A DNA stretch of 64,000 bases, taken from assembly GCA_002839335.1 (NCBI GenBank), contig PGXU01000001.1, forward strand, positions 101,687 through 165,686. Reading direction: 5' to 3'. This document shows, in pieces, positions 49,601 to 58,459 of the stretch. The translations under genes were made by a program, and so were the position numbers. Below the pieces are notes generated by a model, which made no database searches, was not told where the DNA came from, and was given only the letters and a program-made list of their open reading frames with translations. This DNA comes from Spirochaetae bacterium HGW-Spirochaetae-4. GTDB taxonomy: Bacteria > Spirochaetota > Spirochaetia > Sphaerochaetales > Sphaerochaetaceae. Position 1 is the stretch's first letter. Every line of letters begins with the position of its first letter.

Positions 49601-50654
49601 TCGTATGGAAAAGAGACGTGTTACGATTGTGGCGACACTACGCAATTCCATTGGAGCTGTGGTGATTGTCGGCATCGCACTCGCCGCGTTGGTGGTGCTG
49701 TCGCTGTTGCTGAGTGAGACTCCCATGAAGACCCTGCGCTACTTTTTCCTCGGTCCGGTGCAGAATACCTACTACTTCGGCAACATGCTGAATATGGCGA
49801 TTCCCCTGATCTTCGGGGGGTTGGGTGTATCGCTGGCCATGCGCTCGGGCAGTTTCAACCTGGGTGGGGAAGGTCAGCTGTACAGTGGGGCCTTTGTGGC
49901 CACGATCAGCGCATTGGCGTTGGCCCGATGGGGGAGTGCCGGTGTGGTGGTCGCCCTGCTGCTCGGTACTTGTACCGGTGGGCTGTTGGCAGCCTTGTCG
50001 GGGGTGCTGCGGATGAAATGGAATACCAGCGAGCTCATTACCTCGTTCCTGGTTTCCAATGCGGTGGTGTTGGTCGTCAGTTATCTCATAGCAGGTCCGT
50101 TCATGGACCCGGCGACGAACCTGATCGCCACGCGGATGATTCCCGAGAGTTTCCGTTTTACACGGATCCTGGAACCTTCGAATCTCAGTTCGGCGCTGTT
50201 CGCCGCGGTGATCGCGGTCCTGGTGGTTCACCTGTACCTCTACAAGACGAAAAGTGGATACGAATTGCGGCTGTTCGGGCTCAATCCCCGGTTCGCGGCA
50301 TATGGGGGCATCAGGACCAAGTGGTACCAGGTATGGCCCATGTTCCTCAGCGGTGCCTTCTATGGTCTGGGGGGAGGAATGGCTATTTTCGGTACCTACT
50401 ATGCCTGTATGAAGGAATTCTCGACGGGGATGGGATGGAACGGCCTTGCTGTCGCATTGATCGCACGGCATCGGCCTGGTGCGGTCATACCAGCTGCGCT
50501 GTTCTTCGCCTACATCGAATCGGGAGCGCGCAATGCCATGCTCCACTCCGATGTCACGTTCGAGATCGCATCGATCGTACAATCGGTGGTGTTCTTCCTG
50601 GTCACCAGCGCGGTGTTGCAGAAGATCGGATCGGTACAGAGGAGGAGCGTATGA
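49593..50654 (+). CDS. ABC transporter permease (BMP/nucleoside type)
   Basis: NMLNMAIPLIFGGLGVSLAMRSGSFNLGGEGQLYSGAFVAT; GFNPRFAAYGG-like motif. Confidence 0.93.
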   Translation: MVDRMEKRRVTIVATLRNSIGAVVIVGIALAALVVLSLLLSETPMKTLRYFFLGPVQNTYYFGNMLNMAIPLIFGGLGVSLAMRSGSFNLGGEGQLYSGAFVATISALALARWGSAGVVVALLLGTCTGGLLAALSGVLRMKWNTSELITSFLVSNAVVLVVSYLIAGPFMDPATNLIATRMIPESFRFTRILEPSNLSSALFAAVIAVLVVHLYLYKTKSGYELRLFGLNPRFAAYGGIRTKWYQVWPMFLSGAFYGLGGGMAIFGTYYACMKEFSTGMGWNGLAVALIARHRPGAVIPAALFFAYIESGARNAMLHSDVTFEIASIVQSVVFFLVTSAVLQKIGSVQRRSV

Positions 50655-51553
50655 ATCCTGTTGCGATCCCGGTCCTGCATAGTGCCGTGGCAATCATGAC
50701 CCCCCTGTTGCTTGCCGCCATGGGCGGGTTGTTCACCGAGCTGTCCGGAATGTTGAACATCGCATTGGAAGGTCTCATGCTCATGGGAGCGTTCGCATCG
50801 ATCGTGTTCACCCATTTCACCGGAAACATGGTTGTCGGTATAGCTCTTGGTGTGCTTGCCTCCATGTTGTTGGCGGCAATTCTGGGAACGGTCACGTTGC
50901 ATTTGAAGTCGAATGTGTTCATTACGGCTTTGGCAGCCAACCTGTTCGCCTCAGGTCTGACAGTAGTGCTTTCGTTCAAATTGTTCGGGAACAAGGGCGT
51001 GGTGGTGTTCGATGGGATCGCCAGTCTTCCACGCTTGGATATTCCGGTATTGGCGAAGATTCCGGTGTTCGGGGATATCTTCATCGGACACAACATATTC
51101 GTGTATATGAGTTGGGTCCTGCTGGCATTGTGTGCATGGGTGCTCTACCGTACTCCGTTCGGATTCCGGTTGCGGGCCACGGGAATACACGAGCAGGCGA
51201 TGGTTTCGTTGGGGATGCGTCCCTCGCGGTACCGGTTCATCGCGTTCCTGGTTTCCGGGTTCACCTGCGCGCTCGGTGGTGCGATGCTCACGTTGAATCT
51301 GGGCGCATTCGTGCCGAACATCACCAGCGGGAAGGGGTGGATTGCCCTCGTGGTGATTTTCCTCGGCCAGAAGAAACCTATCGGTCTGCTGTTCGCCGCC
51401 CTGGTGTTCGGTTTCGCCGATGCGTTCTCCAACTATGCGCAGGGGGCATGGAATGTGCCTGCCGACTTCATTCTTGCGATTCCCTATGTGTTCACGCTGG
51501 TCGCCATGGTGCTGTTCTCGATCTATACGAGCCGCAAGAACCGCGTCGAGTAG
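50651..51553 (+). CDS. ABC transporter permease (BMP/nucleoside type)
   Basis: MTPLLLAAMGGLFTELSGMLNIALEGLMLMGAFASIVFTHFTGN; FRLRATGIHEQAMVSLGM; start 50651 (ATGA overlap), track ORF began at 49928. Confidence 0.93.
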   Translation: MNPVAIPVLHSAVAIMTPLLLAAMGGLFTELSGMLNIALEGLMLMGAFASIVFTHFTGNMVVGIALGVLASMLLAAILGTVTLHLKSNVFITALAANLFASGLTVVLSFKLFGNKGVVVFDGIASLPRLDIPVLAKIPVFGDIFIGHNIFVYMSWVLLALCAWVLYRTPFGFRLRATGIHEQAMVSLGMRPSRYRFIAFLVSGFTCALGGAMLTLNLGAFVPNITSGKGWIALVVIFLGQKKPIGLLFAALVFGFADAFSNYAQGAWNVPADFILAIPYVFTLVAMVLFSIYTSRKNRVE

Positions 51554-51641
51554 GTAATTATTGACAGTACAGCCGTAGTGGACAGAAATCTGGAACCATA
51601 TCTTTTTTGTACTCATTTTAGTAAATATTTGCCAATTTTAT

Positions 51642-51670
51642 TTGACTGGTAATTTAAAACCATGTAGAAT
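51642..51670 (+). promoter_or_regulatory. Promoter of first tandem lipoprotein (TTGACT-N17-TAGAAT)
   Basis: TTGACT 51642-51647, 17-bp spacer, TAGAAT 51665-51670. Confidence 0.6.
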
Positions 51671-51702
51671 ATTAGGCATATACCAACAAAAAGGATAGTC
51701 TA

Positions 51703-52167
51703 ATGAAGAGAAACATTTTCCTCGTTGTAGTTTTGTGTGCCCTTGGATTCCTATTGGTCGGATGCGCCGATAGATACTCGAATCCCGAGAGTCGGGAACT
51801 GGTAGTGTTCAATGATACGACAGATCAAGAGCTCAGCTATGTCTCAATACAGACGTACGTATCTACAGAGAGGGCTGCGATGCCCCCCAATTCATTGGCT
51901 GATGGAGAAACAATACTGCCAGGGGCGAAAATGTCCTTCTACCTGCCTCCGTTTCCTGATAAAACGTATATTATGATCAATTCATCTGCAACTGAAGGAA
52001 GTGAAGAAGGTTCTGAGTCTACAACTATATTTCGGGAAAATTTCATTCTGGACGATGGAGTCTCTGTCGAGGCACGATATTACTATGATGCGTCAAATGA
52101 AGCAATTGGGGATGGGTACCTGATTGAGCTTGGTGGCAACGGCTACGAACCTCTTTTTGATGAATAA
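51703..52167 (+). CDS. Small putative lipoprotein, tandem paralog 1
   Basis: MKRNIFLVVVLCALGFLLVGCADRYSNPESRELVVFNDTTDQ...YLPPFPD; lipobox LVGC. Confidence 0.82.
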   Translation: MKRNIFLVVVLCALGFLLVGCADRYSNPESRELVVFNDTTDQELSYVSIQTYVSTERAAMPPNSLADGETILPGAKMSFYLPPFPDKTYIMINSSATEGSEEGSESTTIFRENFILDDGVSVEARYYYDASNEAIGDGYLIELGGNGYEPLFDE

Positions 52168-52180
52168 ATCCTCTGATACC

Positions 52181-52209
52181 GGTCTCTCAAGACAACTTTC
52201 TGGGAGGCC
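52181..52209 (+). terminator. Hairpin H1 after lipoprotein 1
   Basis: ggtctctcaaga-caact-ttctgggaggcc, 11/12 pairs counting wobbles. Confidence 0.5.
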
Positions 52210-52361
52210 GACAAGGTATCTACCAACCAGTGGGAAATTACACGGTCTGTGGAAATCGAAAAGATTCTTGTGCTTGCGAGTGCGACTGAACACATTTGAT
52301 ACATGTAAGACAAATGGGATATTCCATAATTGAAATGAAAAGGTTTAGAAAAGGTGATTTT

Positions 52362-52802
52362 ATGAAAAAGGCTACACTGTTGGTTTCTGTGCTGTGTGTT
52401 CTGGTTTTCCTGTTTGTGGGATGCGCCGAAGGATATCGGAATCCCAAGAGTAAGGAACTGGTGGTTGTGAATGACAGCGATTCCGGTATCGTTAGTATCG
52501 GTCTTTCGGCATATATCGAGGAAGGGGATATGCGAGTGACTACGCCACCGGTAATTATACCTCCAGGAGCTCAAGAATCCTACTATTTGCCACCATATGC
52601 GGATGCGATTCGCTTGGGTATCGATACGGAATCGGGAGGATATGGCTCCATTCGTTTCACGTACGACTACAAGGTGGATGGCCGGAATGAAACGATTACT
52701 GCCACCTACACGGAAACGTTTGTGACTGAAGGGACGTACAGCTACTATGATGGGAATATTGAGCTCGAGGGAAGCAATACCACCGAGGTGGATATAAAAT
52801 AG
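52362..52802 (+). CDS. Small putative lipoprotein, tandem paralog 2
   Basis: MKKATLLVSVLCVLVFLFVGCAEGYRNPKSKELVVVNDSDSG...PPGAQESYYLPPYAD; start corrected to 52362. Confidence 0.8.
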   Translation: MKKATLLVSVLCVLVFLFVGCAEGYRNPKSKELVVVNDSDSGIVSIGLSAYIEEGDMRVTTPPVIIPPGAQESYYLPPYADAIRLGIDTESGGYGSIRFTYDYKVDGRNETITATYTETFVTEGTYSYYDGNIELEGSNTTEVDIK

Positions 52803-52816
52803 CACTAGTAGGATCG

Positions 52817-52843
52817 GCCTCGCAAGCCAACTTCTTGCGAGGC
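52817..52843 (+). terminator. Hairpin H2 after lipoprotein 2
   Basis: gcctcgcaag-ccaactt-cttgcgaggc perfect 10-bp stem, then aagtgttttg. Confidence 0.65.
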
Positions 52844-52860
52844 AAGTGTTTTGTATGGTA

Positions 52861-52903
52861 CACTCTCCCGAGCGAGTGCAGGCAACGTAAGGATCCATAC
52901 CTC
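52861..52903. repeat. Dispersed intergenic repeat, copy B
   Basis: cactctcccgagcgagtgcaggcaacgtaaggatccatacctc; 41/43 identical to 5634-5676. Confidence 0.7.
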
Positions 52904-53093
52904 GCCCCTTGGGACGGGAAAGGAGGCAAAGCCTCCACTTTCCAGGGCTTGTCCTGGGGGCATTGATACCTTTCATTCTCAGAGTCCCAAACATCGAAAC
53001 GATCTCTCGGGCGATAAGCATAAGGCACTATAATGTAATCCATTATTAGATTATGTCTCAAAGATGGCACGGTATTACATTTAGGATGGTTAC

Positions 53094-53537
53094 ATGAAGA
53101 AGTTCTTTTTCTTGATCTTGGCTACATGTGTTTTTGGTCTATTGTTTGTCGGTTGCGCCGATAGGTACGCGAACCCTGAGAGCAGGGAATTGGTGGTTTT
53201 CAATGATACGACGGATCAGATAATTGATAATGTTGCGATTAGTTCATACCTTTCGCCACCACGGGCAATTTCATCCAATGCCTTGGCAGAGGGCGAGACG
53301 ATACAGCCTGGGGAAAGAAAGGCTTTTTATCTGCCGCCATATCCAGACTATACGACTATCCGTGTAGATTCTTCTCCTGAAGACAATTCAGTCGATAATT
53401 ATGCCAATGACAGTCTGTACATGGAAAATTATGTTCTTGATAAAGGGGCGGTTGTCGAAGCAGGATATTACTATGATACCGGTTCAAGTTCTTTTAAGAT
53501 TGAATTCGGTGGAGATGGCTACCAAATCGCAAAATAA
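53094..53537 (+). CDS. Small putative lipoprotein, tandem paralog 3
   Basis: MKKFFFLILATCVFGLLFVGCADRYANPESRELVVFNDTTDQ...YLPPYPD; closest to paralog 1. Confidence 0.82.
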   Translation: MKKFFFLILATCVFGLLFVGCADRYANPESRELVVFNDTTDQIIDNVAISSYLSPPRAISSNALAEGETIQPGERKAFYLPPYPDYTTIRVDSSPEDNSVDNYANDSLYMENYVLDKGAVVEAGYYYDTGSSSFKIEFGGDGYQIAK

Positions 53538-53549
53538 TTGTATTGGGGA

Positions 53550-53580
53550 CGGCCTCACTGGACAACCTCCTGTGAGGCCG
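53550..53580 (+). terminator. Hairpin H3 after lipoprotein 3
   Basis: cggcctcac...gtgaggccg 9-bp perfect stem, inner gg/cc pairs. Confidence 0.55.
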
Positions 53581-53587
53581 ACTGGTC

Positions 53588-54361
53588 TTATGCTGTTGTT
53601 TTCACCATCTTCTTGTGCTTTCGTGTGAGAATCAAAGCGAAGACCAAAAAGAGGGTCAGTATCTCTACGAAACCAAGTGTCGCGATCAGAGGTAACTCCA
53701 GTCCTTCCTTGGCGACCGTGATCAACTGTCCCATCGGTTGGAAAACCGGCCAGAGGATGAATATGTTGCGTGTCAGCATGAAGGCCGCGCAGAACATGAG
53801 TCCGATAAAGAATAAGAATACCATTTCTGAACCGGTCATGCCATAGCCGATATGGAACATGGCATATAAGGCGGAGCCGAAGAGCATCCCCGGAACAATA
53901 CCGAACGCCGACTCGAGCTTCTGGAACAGCCACCCTCTCCAAAACACCGCCTCGAAGAACCCTATGGCCAACGAAAGTGCTACCAGCGGAACAATCCGTT
54001 CCCAAGGTTTTCCCTGTAGGGTACGCATCAGCTCCCCCTGGATGAAGAGTACGAATATGGCCTGCAGCAACAGGCTCCACCATATGCGTTTCCTTGTGAT
54101 ACCCAGAGTTGCCAACGATTTGCGCTCGACGAACAGCGTCCACAAGAAGGGTGTTGCTATTCCCGCGATACCGGCACATGCGACAGCATACAAAAGGAAA
54201 TAGTACATGCCGTGGGCAGGTGTGGCGACATAGGTTGCCATCGATAGGAATCCGATTACCGCCAGATAGGAAATAGCTACGGCAATCAGGGATTTGTTTG
54301 GTTTGAATCGGAACAACGCGTCGAGGTGTATCCGATATCCATTGGTTGGGTTGGATTTCAT
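53588..54361 (-). CDS. CPBP family intramembrane protease-like protein
   Basis: Multi-TM; GFFEAVFWRGWLFQKLE and YAMFHIGYGMTG correspond to CPBP motifs. Confidence 0.8.
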   Translation of the reverse strand: MKSNPTNGYRIHLDALFRFKPNKSLIAVAISYLAVIGFLSMATYVATPAHGMYYFLLYAVACAGIAGIATPFLWTLFVERKSLATLGITRKRIWWSLLLQAIFVLFIQGELMRTLQGKPWERIVPLVALSLAIGFFEAVFWRGWLFQKLESAFGIVPGMLFGSALYAMFHIGYGMTGSEMVFLFFIGLMFCAAFMLTRNIFILWPVFQPMGQLITVAKEGLELPLIATLGFVEILTLFLVFALILTRKHKKMVKTTA

Positions 54362-54413
54362 ATAAGTGTCCTTCCTTTACATAGTTCCACACTCTCGGTT
54401 GAGCGTGTTTGTT

Positions 54414-54995
54414 TCAATTGCTCCCGGCGATGAAGTACTGCCAGCTGTCTGTCTGTTCGATTTCGGCAATCAATTCGTATGTCAATTGCAGCTCGGCTTC
54501 CTTCAGCAACCGGTTGTGCCGAACGAGCATGGATCCTATGAATGGGATGCCCGGATTCTGCTTGACTGCTTGCGTCTGAGCCTCGTTGCGTTGGATATCC
54601 CGCTTCAGGCGTGCAATCCTCTCCTGCAACAGGGGCAAGACCGTCTCCTTTTGCAGGTGGCAGACAAACAGCATGCCCACATCGAACGCCGCATTGTTGG
54701 CATCCTCGGATTCCAGGCATCTGCGCAGGTTGTCTTCCAACGCTGCAGTGCCGGCGGCGGTTATGGAGAAAATGGTCTTTTCCGGCATGTTGCCCTGCTT
54801 GACCTGCTCTCCCTGTATCAGATTGCGTTTCTCCAGTGTCTTGACCATGGTGTAGATGGAAGAGGGTGAGACGGCGAGCCACCGTTCAAAGTTTGTCTTT
54901 TCCAGGATTCCCACCATGTCGTAGGCGCCCATGGGCTTTTCGCTGACCAGGGCGAGCAATGTGGTGGCTATATTCGAGAGTGTGGTTTCTTTCAT
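54414..54995 (-). CDS. PadR family transcriptional regulator
   Basis: TLLALVSEKPMGAYDMVGILEKTNFERWLAVSPSSIYTMVKTLEKRNLIQGE. Confidence 0.9.
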   Translation of the reverse strand: MKETTLSNIATTLLALVSEKPMGAYDMVGILEKTNFERWLAVSPSSIYTMVKTLEKRNLIQGEQVKQGNMPEKTIFSITAAGTAALEDNLRRCLESEDANNAAFDVGMLFVCHLQKETVLPLLQERIARLKRDIQRNEAQTQAVKQNPGIPFIGSMLVRHNRLLKEAELQLTYELIAEIEQTDSWQYFIAGSN

Positions 54996-55006
54996 ATACT
55001 ATATAC

Positions 55007-55044
55007 CTCGACTACTTTATATATGTAGTAGTCGAGTATGTCAA
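55007..55044 (-). promoter_or_regulatory. padR promoter (TTGACA-N17-TATAAA) with 9-bp inverted-repeat operator
   Basis: Minus strand TTGACA 55044-55039, TATAAA 55021-55016; ctcgactac 55007-55015 / gtagtcgag 55028-55036. Confidence 0.7.
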
Positions 55045-55147
55045 TATGTTTCCGACCTATTTTTCATGGAATTCTGTTCGATGATGCAGTGGAGGAGGTG
55101 GTATGGATCGGTTGCTGCAACCAATAATTAGTGTGCAACCACTAGAT

Positions 55148-55771
55148 TCAGCTGCACAGATCCAGCAGCAAGCGGGCAAAGTCGATACAAAACTGCATGT
55201 CTTTGATTCCCAGGTTGGCTTTATAATAGTGTCTGGCTTCATTCACATCCGATACTCTTCCAAGCAATGAAGCCGCCTCGGCGTGTGCGACATCGGACAC
55301 TGACTTGTATCCAGCTTCATAAAAAGCTTTTGCGGCAACCGGGCCTACACCATTGATTCTCACCAGATCGGATAAACCGGACAGCTCATCTCCCTCAACC
55401 CTATTGCTTTCAAAATAGTCCTTTGAATTATCTATCCCCTCATCATGTAGCTTCTCCAGCACGGAAGGAGCGATACCAGGGAAACTTGACAATGGCACAG
55501 GTTTTTGCTCGAGGCTGTGTATTTCCCGTCTCAAGATGACCAGATATGCTTCCGGTATCCCACTGGTTGCTGCAAATGATGAAATCTTCTGGGGAGATGA
55601 AAGCGATTTCCCAAGCTGGGAAATAGTTGAAATATCCATATTCTCGAGCAATTGGAAATTCTCATCGATATGTTGCAAAAGGATTCTCCTACTTGGCAAC
55701 AGGTTTTGCTTCTTGAGGATTTCCTTGTACTGGTGGACAGAGAGACTGGCCAGGTCAAGATTGTATTTCAT
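55148..55771 (-). CDS. DUF4332/helix-hairpin-helix-like protein
   Basis: SFPGIAPSVLEKLHDEGIDNSKDYFE and LVRINGVGPVAAKAFYEAGYKSVSDVA HhH-type repeats. Confidence 0.7.
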   Translation of the reverse strand: MKYNLDLASLSVHQYKEILKKQNLLPSRRILLQHIDENFQLLENMDISTISQLGKSLSSPQKISSFAATSGIPEAYLVILRREIHSLEQKPVPLSSFPGIAPSVLEKLHDEGIDNSKDYFESNRVEGDELSGLSDLVRINGVGPVAAKAFYEAGYKSVSDVAHAEAASLLGRVSDVNEARHYYKANLGIKDMQFCIDFARLLLDLCS

Positions 55772-55885
55772 ACCTCATCTCCATGTACAAAAATGAAATC
55801 ACCTGGGAATTGTCTTGTCAATATCTAGAGAACCATTGCATCCCGCCAGCACCTGTAGCTGGCAGGAAATGTTCCGGTAGTCGTT

Positions 55886-56638
55886 CTAGAACTTCCTGAC
55901 TGGCCGGATATAATACGAAGTGTCCGAATAGGATCCCCCGACTGCCCCGATCCAGAAGTTCACCTTAGTGCCGCTCCTATCGTTTTCTTTGCTTGAGCTC
56001 CAATACAAATCGGCTTGGAACGAACCCAGATCATTCTTGTAGAGGTTGTTGCGTATGAGCACCAGTTCGTCTCGGGATGGCAGGTACCAGTCGTCGAATC
56101 CGTTGATCACTGCATCCAGACAGACCTCGGCCGCTACCGTTCCGTCATGCAAAGAAGAGAATACCCGCTCCCCTTCGGGCAATTGATCATAGATCTCGCG
56201 GTTGGCTTGGATGTGCCTGTTATAGATGGTGATATGCTCCGAGTTCTCCAGCCCTGTCCCAAAGCCGGTACCCAGTTGTGCTCCATTCATGGTGAAGGGG
56301 AATGCACCCCATTGGGCCTTGGGATCGTAGGGTGAACCCGACCAACGCTCCGGTGCCGCTTCCAGATACCTCCACCCGTCGCTGTACTCACCCTTGTCGT
56401 AGAACACCAGGCCGCTTGCAGGACCCCTTGCGCCAACCTCAAACACCCGCTGGACCGGCACGTCGACCTCCGGTTCCTCGACCACTGGAGGAGCGGGGGG
56501 TGCATCGGTCGACGCCGGAGCAGAAGTGGCAGTCTGCATCTCCCAATCGGCCAGCAGCGAATAGCACCCCGTCAACAGGACAAGACTTATGCCCAGCAAT
56601 ACTGCGCACACCAGTTTTCCATACCCTTTGTGTTTCAT
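55886..56638 (-). CDS. Putative lipoprotein with DUF1566-like C-terminal domain
   Basis: Lipobox LVLLTGC; DGWRYLEAAP, DDWYLPSRDELVLIRNNL, YWSSSKEN...YIRPVRKF. Start corrected to 56638. Confidence 0.75.
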   Translation of the reverse strand: MKHKGYGKLVCAVLLGISLVLLTGCYSLLADWEMQTATSAPASTDAPPAPPVVEEPEVDVPVQRVFEVGARGPASGLVFYDKGEYSDGWRYLEAAPERWSGSPYDPKAQWGAFPFTMNGAQLGTGFGTGLENSEHITIYNRHIQANREIYDQLPEGERVFSSLHDGTVAAEVCLDAVINGFDDWYLPSRDELVLIRNNLYKNDLGSFQADLYWSSSKENDRSGTKVNFWIGAVGGSYSDTSYYIRPVRKF

Positions 56639-56753
56639 GTGGATAACCCCATACTTTTTTTCCATACTACGGGGGTATTCACCATAGCGCAAGGTTTTAT
56701 CTGAAAAAAAATTCCAGAGCCGCGCAAAGGGTTGTGAAAAATATACTCGTATA

Positions 56754-57362
56754 TCAGCGCAACGCTTTCTGTTGCCAATAGTAGATGGCTAGTTGCGTAC
56801 GGTCCCTGAGTTGCAGCTTTTCCAGGATGATCGTGATGGTGTTTCGGACCGTCCCTTCGGTAATGAACAGCTGGGCGGCGATCTCCTTGTTGGACAGGCC
56901 GTTGGCGATGGCAAAGAGGATCTCGTTCTCGCGTGGGGACAACACGGTCTCCTGTACCGGCTGGGCATAGTTGTGCAATGCGTGTTCGCTGATTACCGGC
57001 AGTCCAGCATCGACAGCCCTGATCGTCATGATCTGCTTCTGCACATCGTCCGATTTCAGGACAAACCCGGAGGCTCCCACTTGCAGTGACCGGTGGATGC
57101 TTTGGTAATCGCCGAAGGTGGTCAACATGATGATCTTCACCTGCGGGAACTCATCGTGGATGATCTTGGCCGCCGCTATGCCATCCATCCCCGGCATCTG
57201 GATATCCATGAGTACCATATCCACCGGATGCTCCCGCACAAACTGCACCGCATCACCCCCCGAATTCGCCTTTCCGGTTATACACAGGTCGTTTTCGGTG
57301 GAAAGGAGTATTTCCAGACTCTCGATAACCAGCGAGTCGTCGTCTACCAACAGTATCTGCAT
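56754..57362 (-). CDS. NarL/LuxR family response regulator
   Basis: ILLVDDDSLVIESLEILL, MVLMDIQMPGMDGIAA, LSPRENEILFAIANGLSNKEIAAQLFITEGTVRNTITIILEKL. Confidence 0.95.
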   Translation of the reverse strand: MQILLVDDDSLVIESLEILLSTENDLCITGKANSGGDAVQFVREHPVDMVLMDIQMPGMDGIAAAKIIHDEFPQVKIIMLTTFGDYQSIHRSLQVGASGFVLKSDDVQKQIMTIRAVDAGLPVISEHALHNYAQPVQETVLSPRENEILFAIANGLSNKEIAAQLFITEGTVRNTITIILEKLQLRDRTQLAIYYWQQKALR

Positions 57363-57371
57363 ATGCGGTCC

Positions 57372-58457
57372 CTATTCCTTCAACGGTAGGATCATGATCA
57401 GACGAAAGGTCTCGCCTTTCTGGATACTCAAGCTTCCATTGATCGCTTCGATCCGCCGGCGCATGTAGCGCAGCCCGCTGCCGAAAGCCGTCGGTTCTCC
57501 GGTGGCCAGTCCATCGTTCTCGATCACCGCCCGGACAATCGCCTGGGTGATTTCAAGCGATAGGGTGATGGTGGTAGGCTGGGCATGCTTGCTGATGTTC
57601 GTCAACGCCTCCTGCAACGATACGAACAGCAACTGGCGGACATAGGCCGGTAGCAAGGCCATATCCCCGTTGCAGGAGAATTGCACGGGGTAGACGAACG
57701 ACTCGACCAGGTTCGTGATCCTCCCCAGGTCGGTTGCCCCTTGGGGTTCTATCTGGCGAACCGCAGTCTTCAGTTGCGTCATGGCGTTTGCCAGGCGTCC
57801 CTCAGCCTTCTGTTGCGACTCCAGGGCCTTGTCGAACTGGTGTTGGGTCAGGAGCGTACCGGCGGCCTTGACGCTCAATAGGGCGGCTGTCAATTCGAAG
57901 CCGAGATTGTCGTGCAGGATTTCGGCGATCCGTTGCCGTTCGAGGAGCCGCGAGACCTGTTCGGTCGCGTACTGGTCGGTAAGCAGGTGTTCCTCCGTCT
58001 GGGTCATTTCGTGCAGGTGTTGGCGTAGTGAATCGACCTCATTTTCCAACCGCACCCGCTGCTTCTCCCACAGGAACAGCAAGTAACCCGAAACGATAGC
58101 GAGGGCAGTCAGCCACCAGCTGAAGTTCGAACCGTAGCGTGCGAGCATCACCAGGGCCACAATGGTGAAGGCCGGTTTGTTGTGGACGCAGAAGTAGAAG
58201 ACGAAGATGGGAAGGAATATTACATTCGACGGCGCGAACAGCGAGGCTACGATCACCACGGCCATATCCGCAAGCATCGTGGTCGGAGAGAGCGGGAACC
58301 GCCAGCGCAGTATGAGGCTGAAGATGGTGAACAGGTACAACAGGATGGCGAAAGGCCCGGTTCGAGGCATCACCTGGGATGCGACCGACGCCAACAATAC
58401 GCCGAGCAAGACCCAATAGACGTGACGGGGACGGATATCGGGTCTCGGTTTGGACAC
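57372..58457 (-). CDS. Sensor histidine kinase (NarX/DesK type)
   Basis: N-terminal TMs; RQRIAEILHDNLGFELTAALLSVKAAG; SLQEALTNISKHAQPTTITLSLE. Confidence 0.9.
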   Translation of the reverse strand: MSKPRPDIRPRHVYWVLLGVLLASVASQVMPRTGPFAILLYLFTIFSLILRWRFPLSPTTMLADMAVVIVASLFAPSNVIFLPIFVFYFCVHNKPAFTIVALVMLARYGSNFSWWLTALAIVSGYLLFLWEKQRVRLENEVDSLRQHLHEMTQTEEHLLTDQYATEQVSRLLERQRIAEILHDNLGFELTAALLSVKAAGTLLTQHQFDKALESQQKAEGRLANAMTQLKTAVRQIEPQGATDLGRITNLVESFVYPVQFSCNGDMALLPAYVRQLLFVSLQEALTNISKHAQPTTITLSLEITQAIVRAVIENDGLATGEPTAFGSGLRYMRRRIEAINGSLSIQKGETFRLIMILPLKE

Positions 58458-58459
58458 TC

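Noticed and set aside
52905-52945. Possible GEMM-I (c-di-GMP-I) riboswitch because of gggacgggaaaggaggcaaagcctcc
   Set aside because: GCAAAGCC is part of a simple ggaggc-aaa-gcctcc hairpin; the other conserved GEMM elements are not in the right arrangement and no suitable downstream gene follows in frame.
52143-53021. 292-aa minus-strand ORF
   Set aside because: Antisense to lipoprotein 2 and the structured intergenic segment; no family resemblance.
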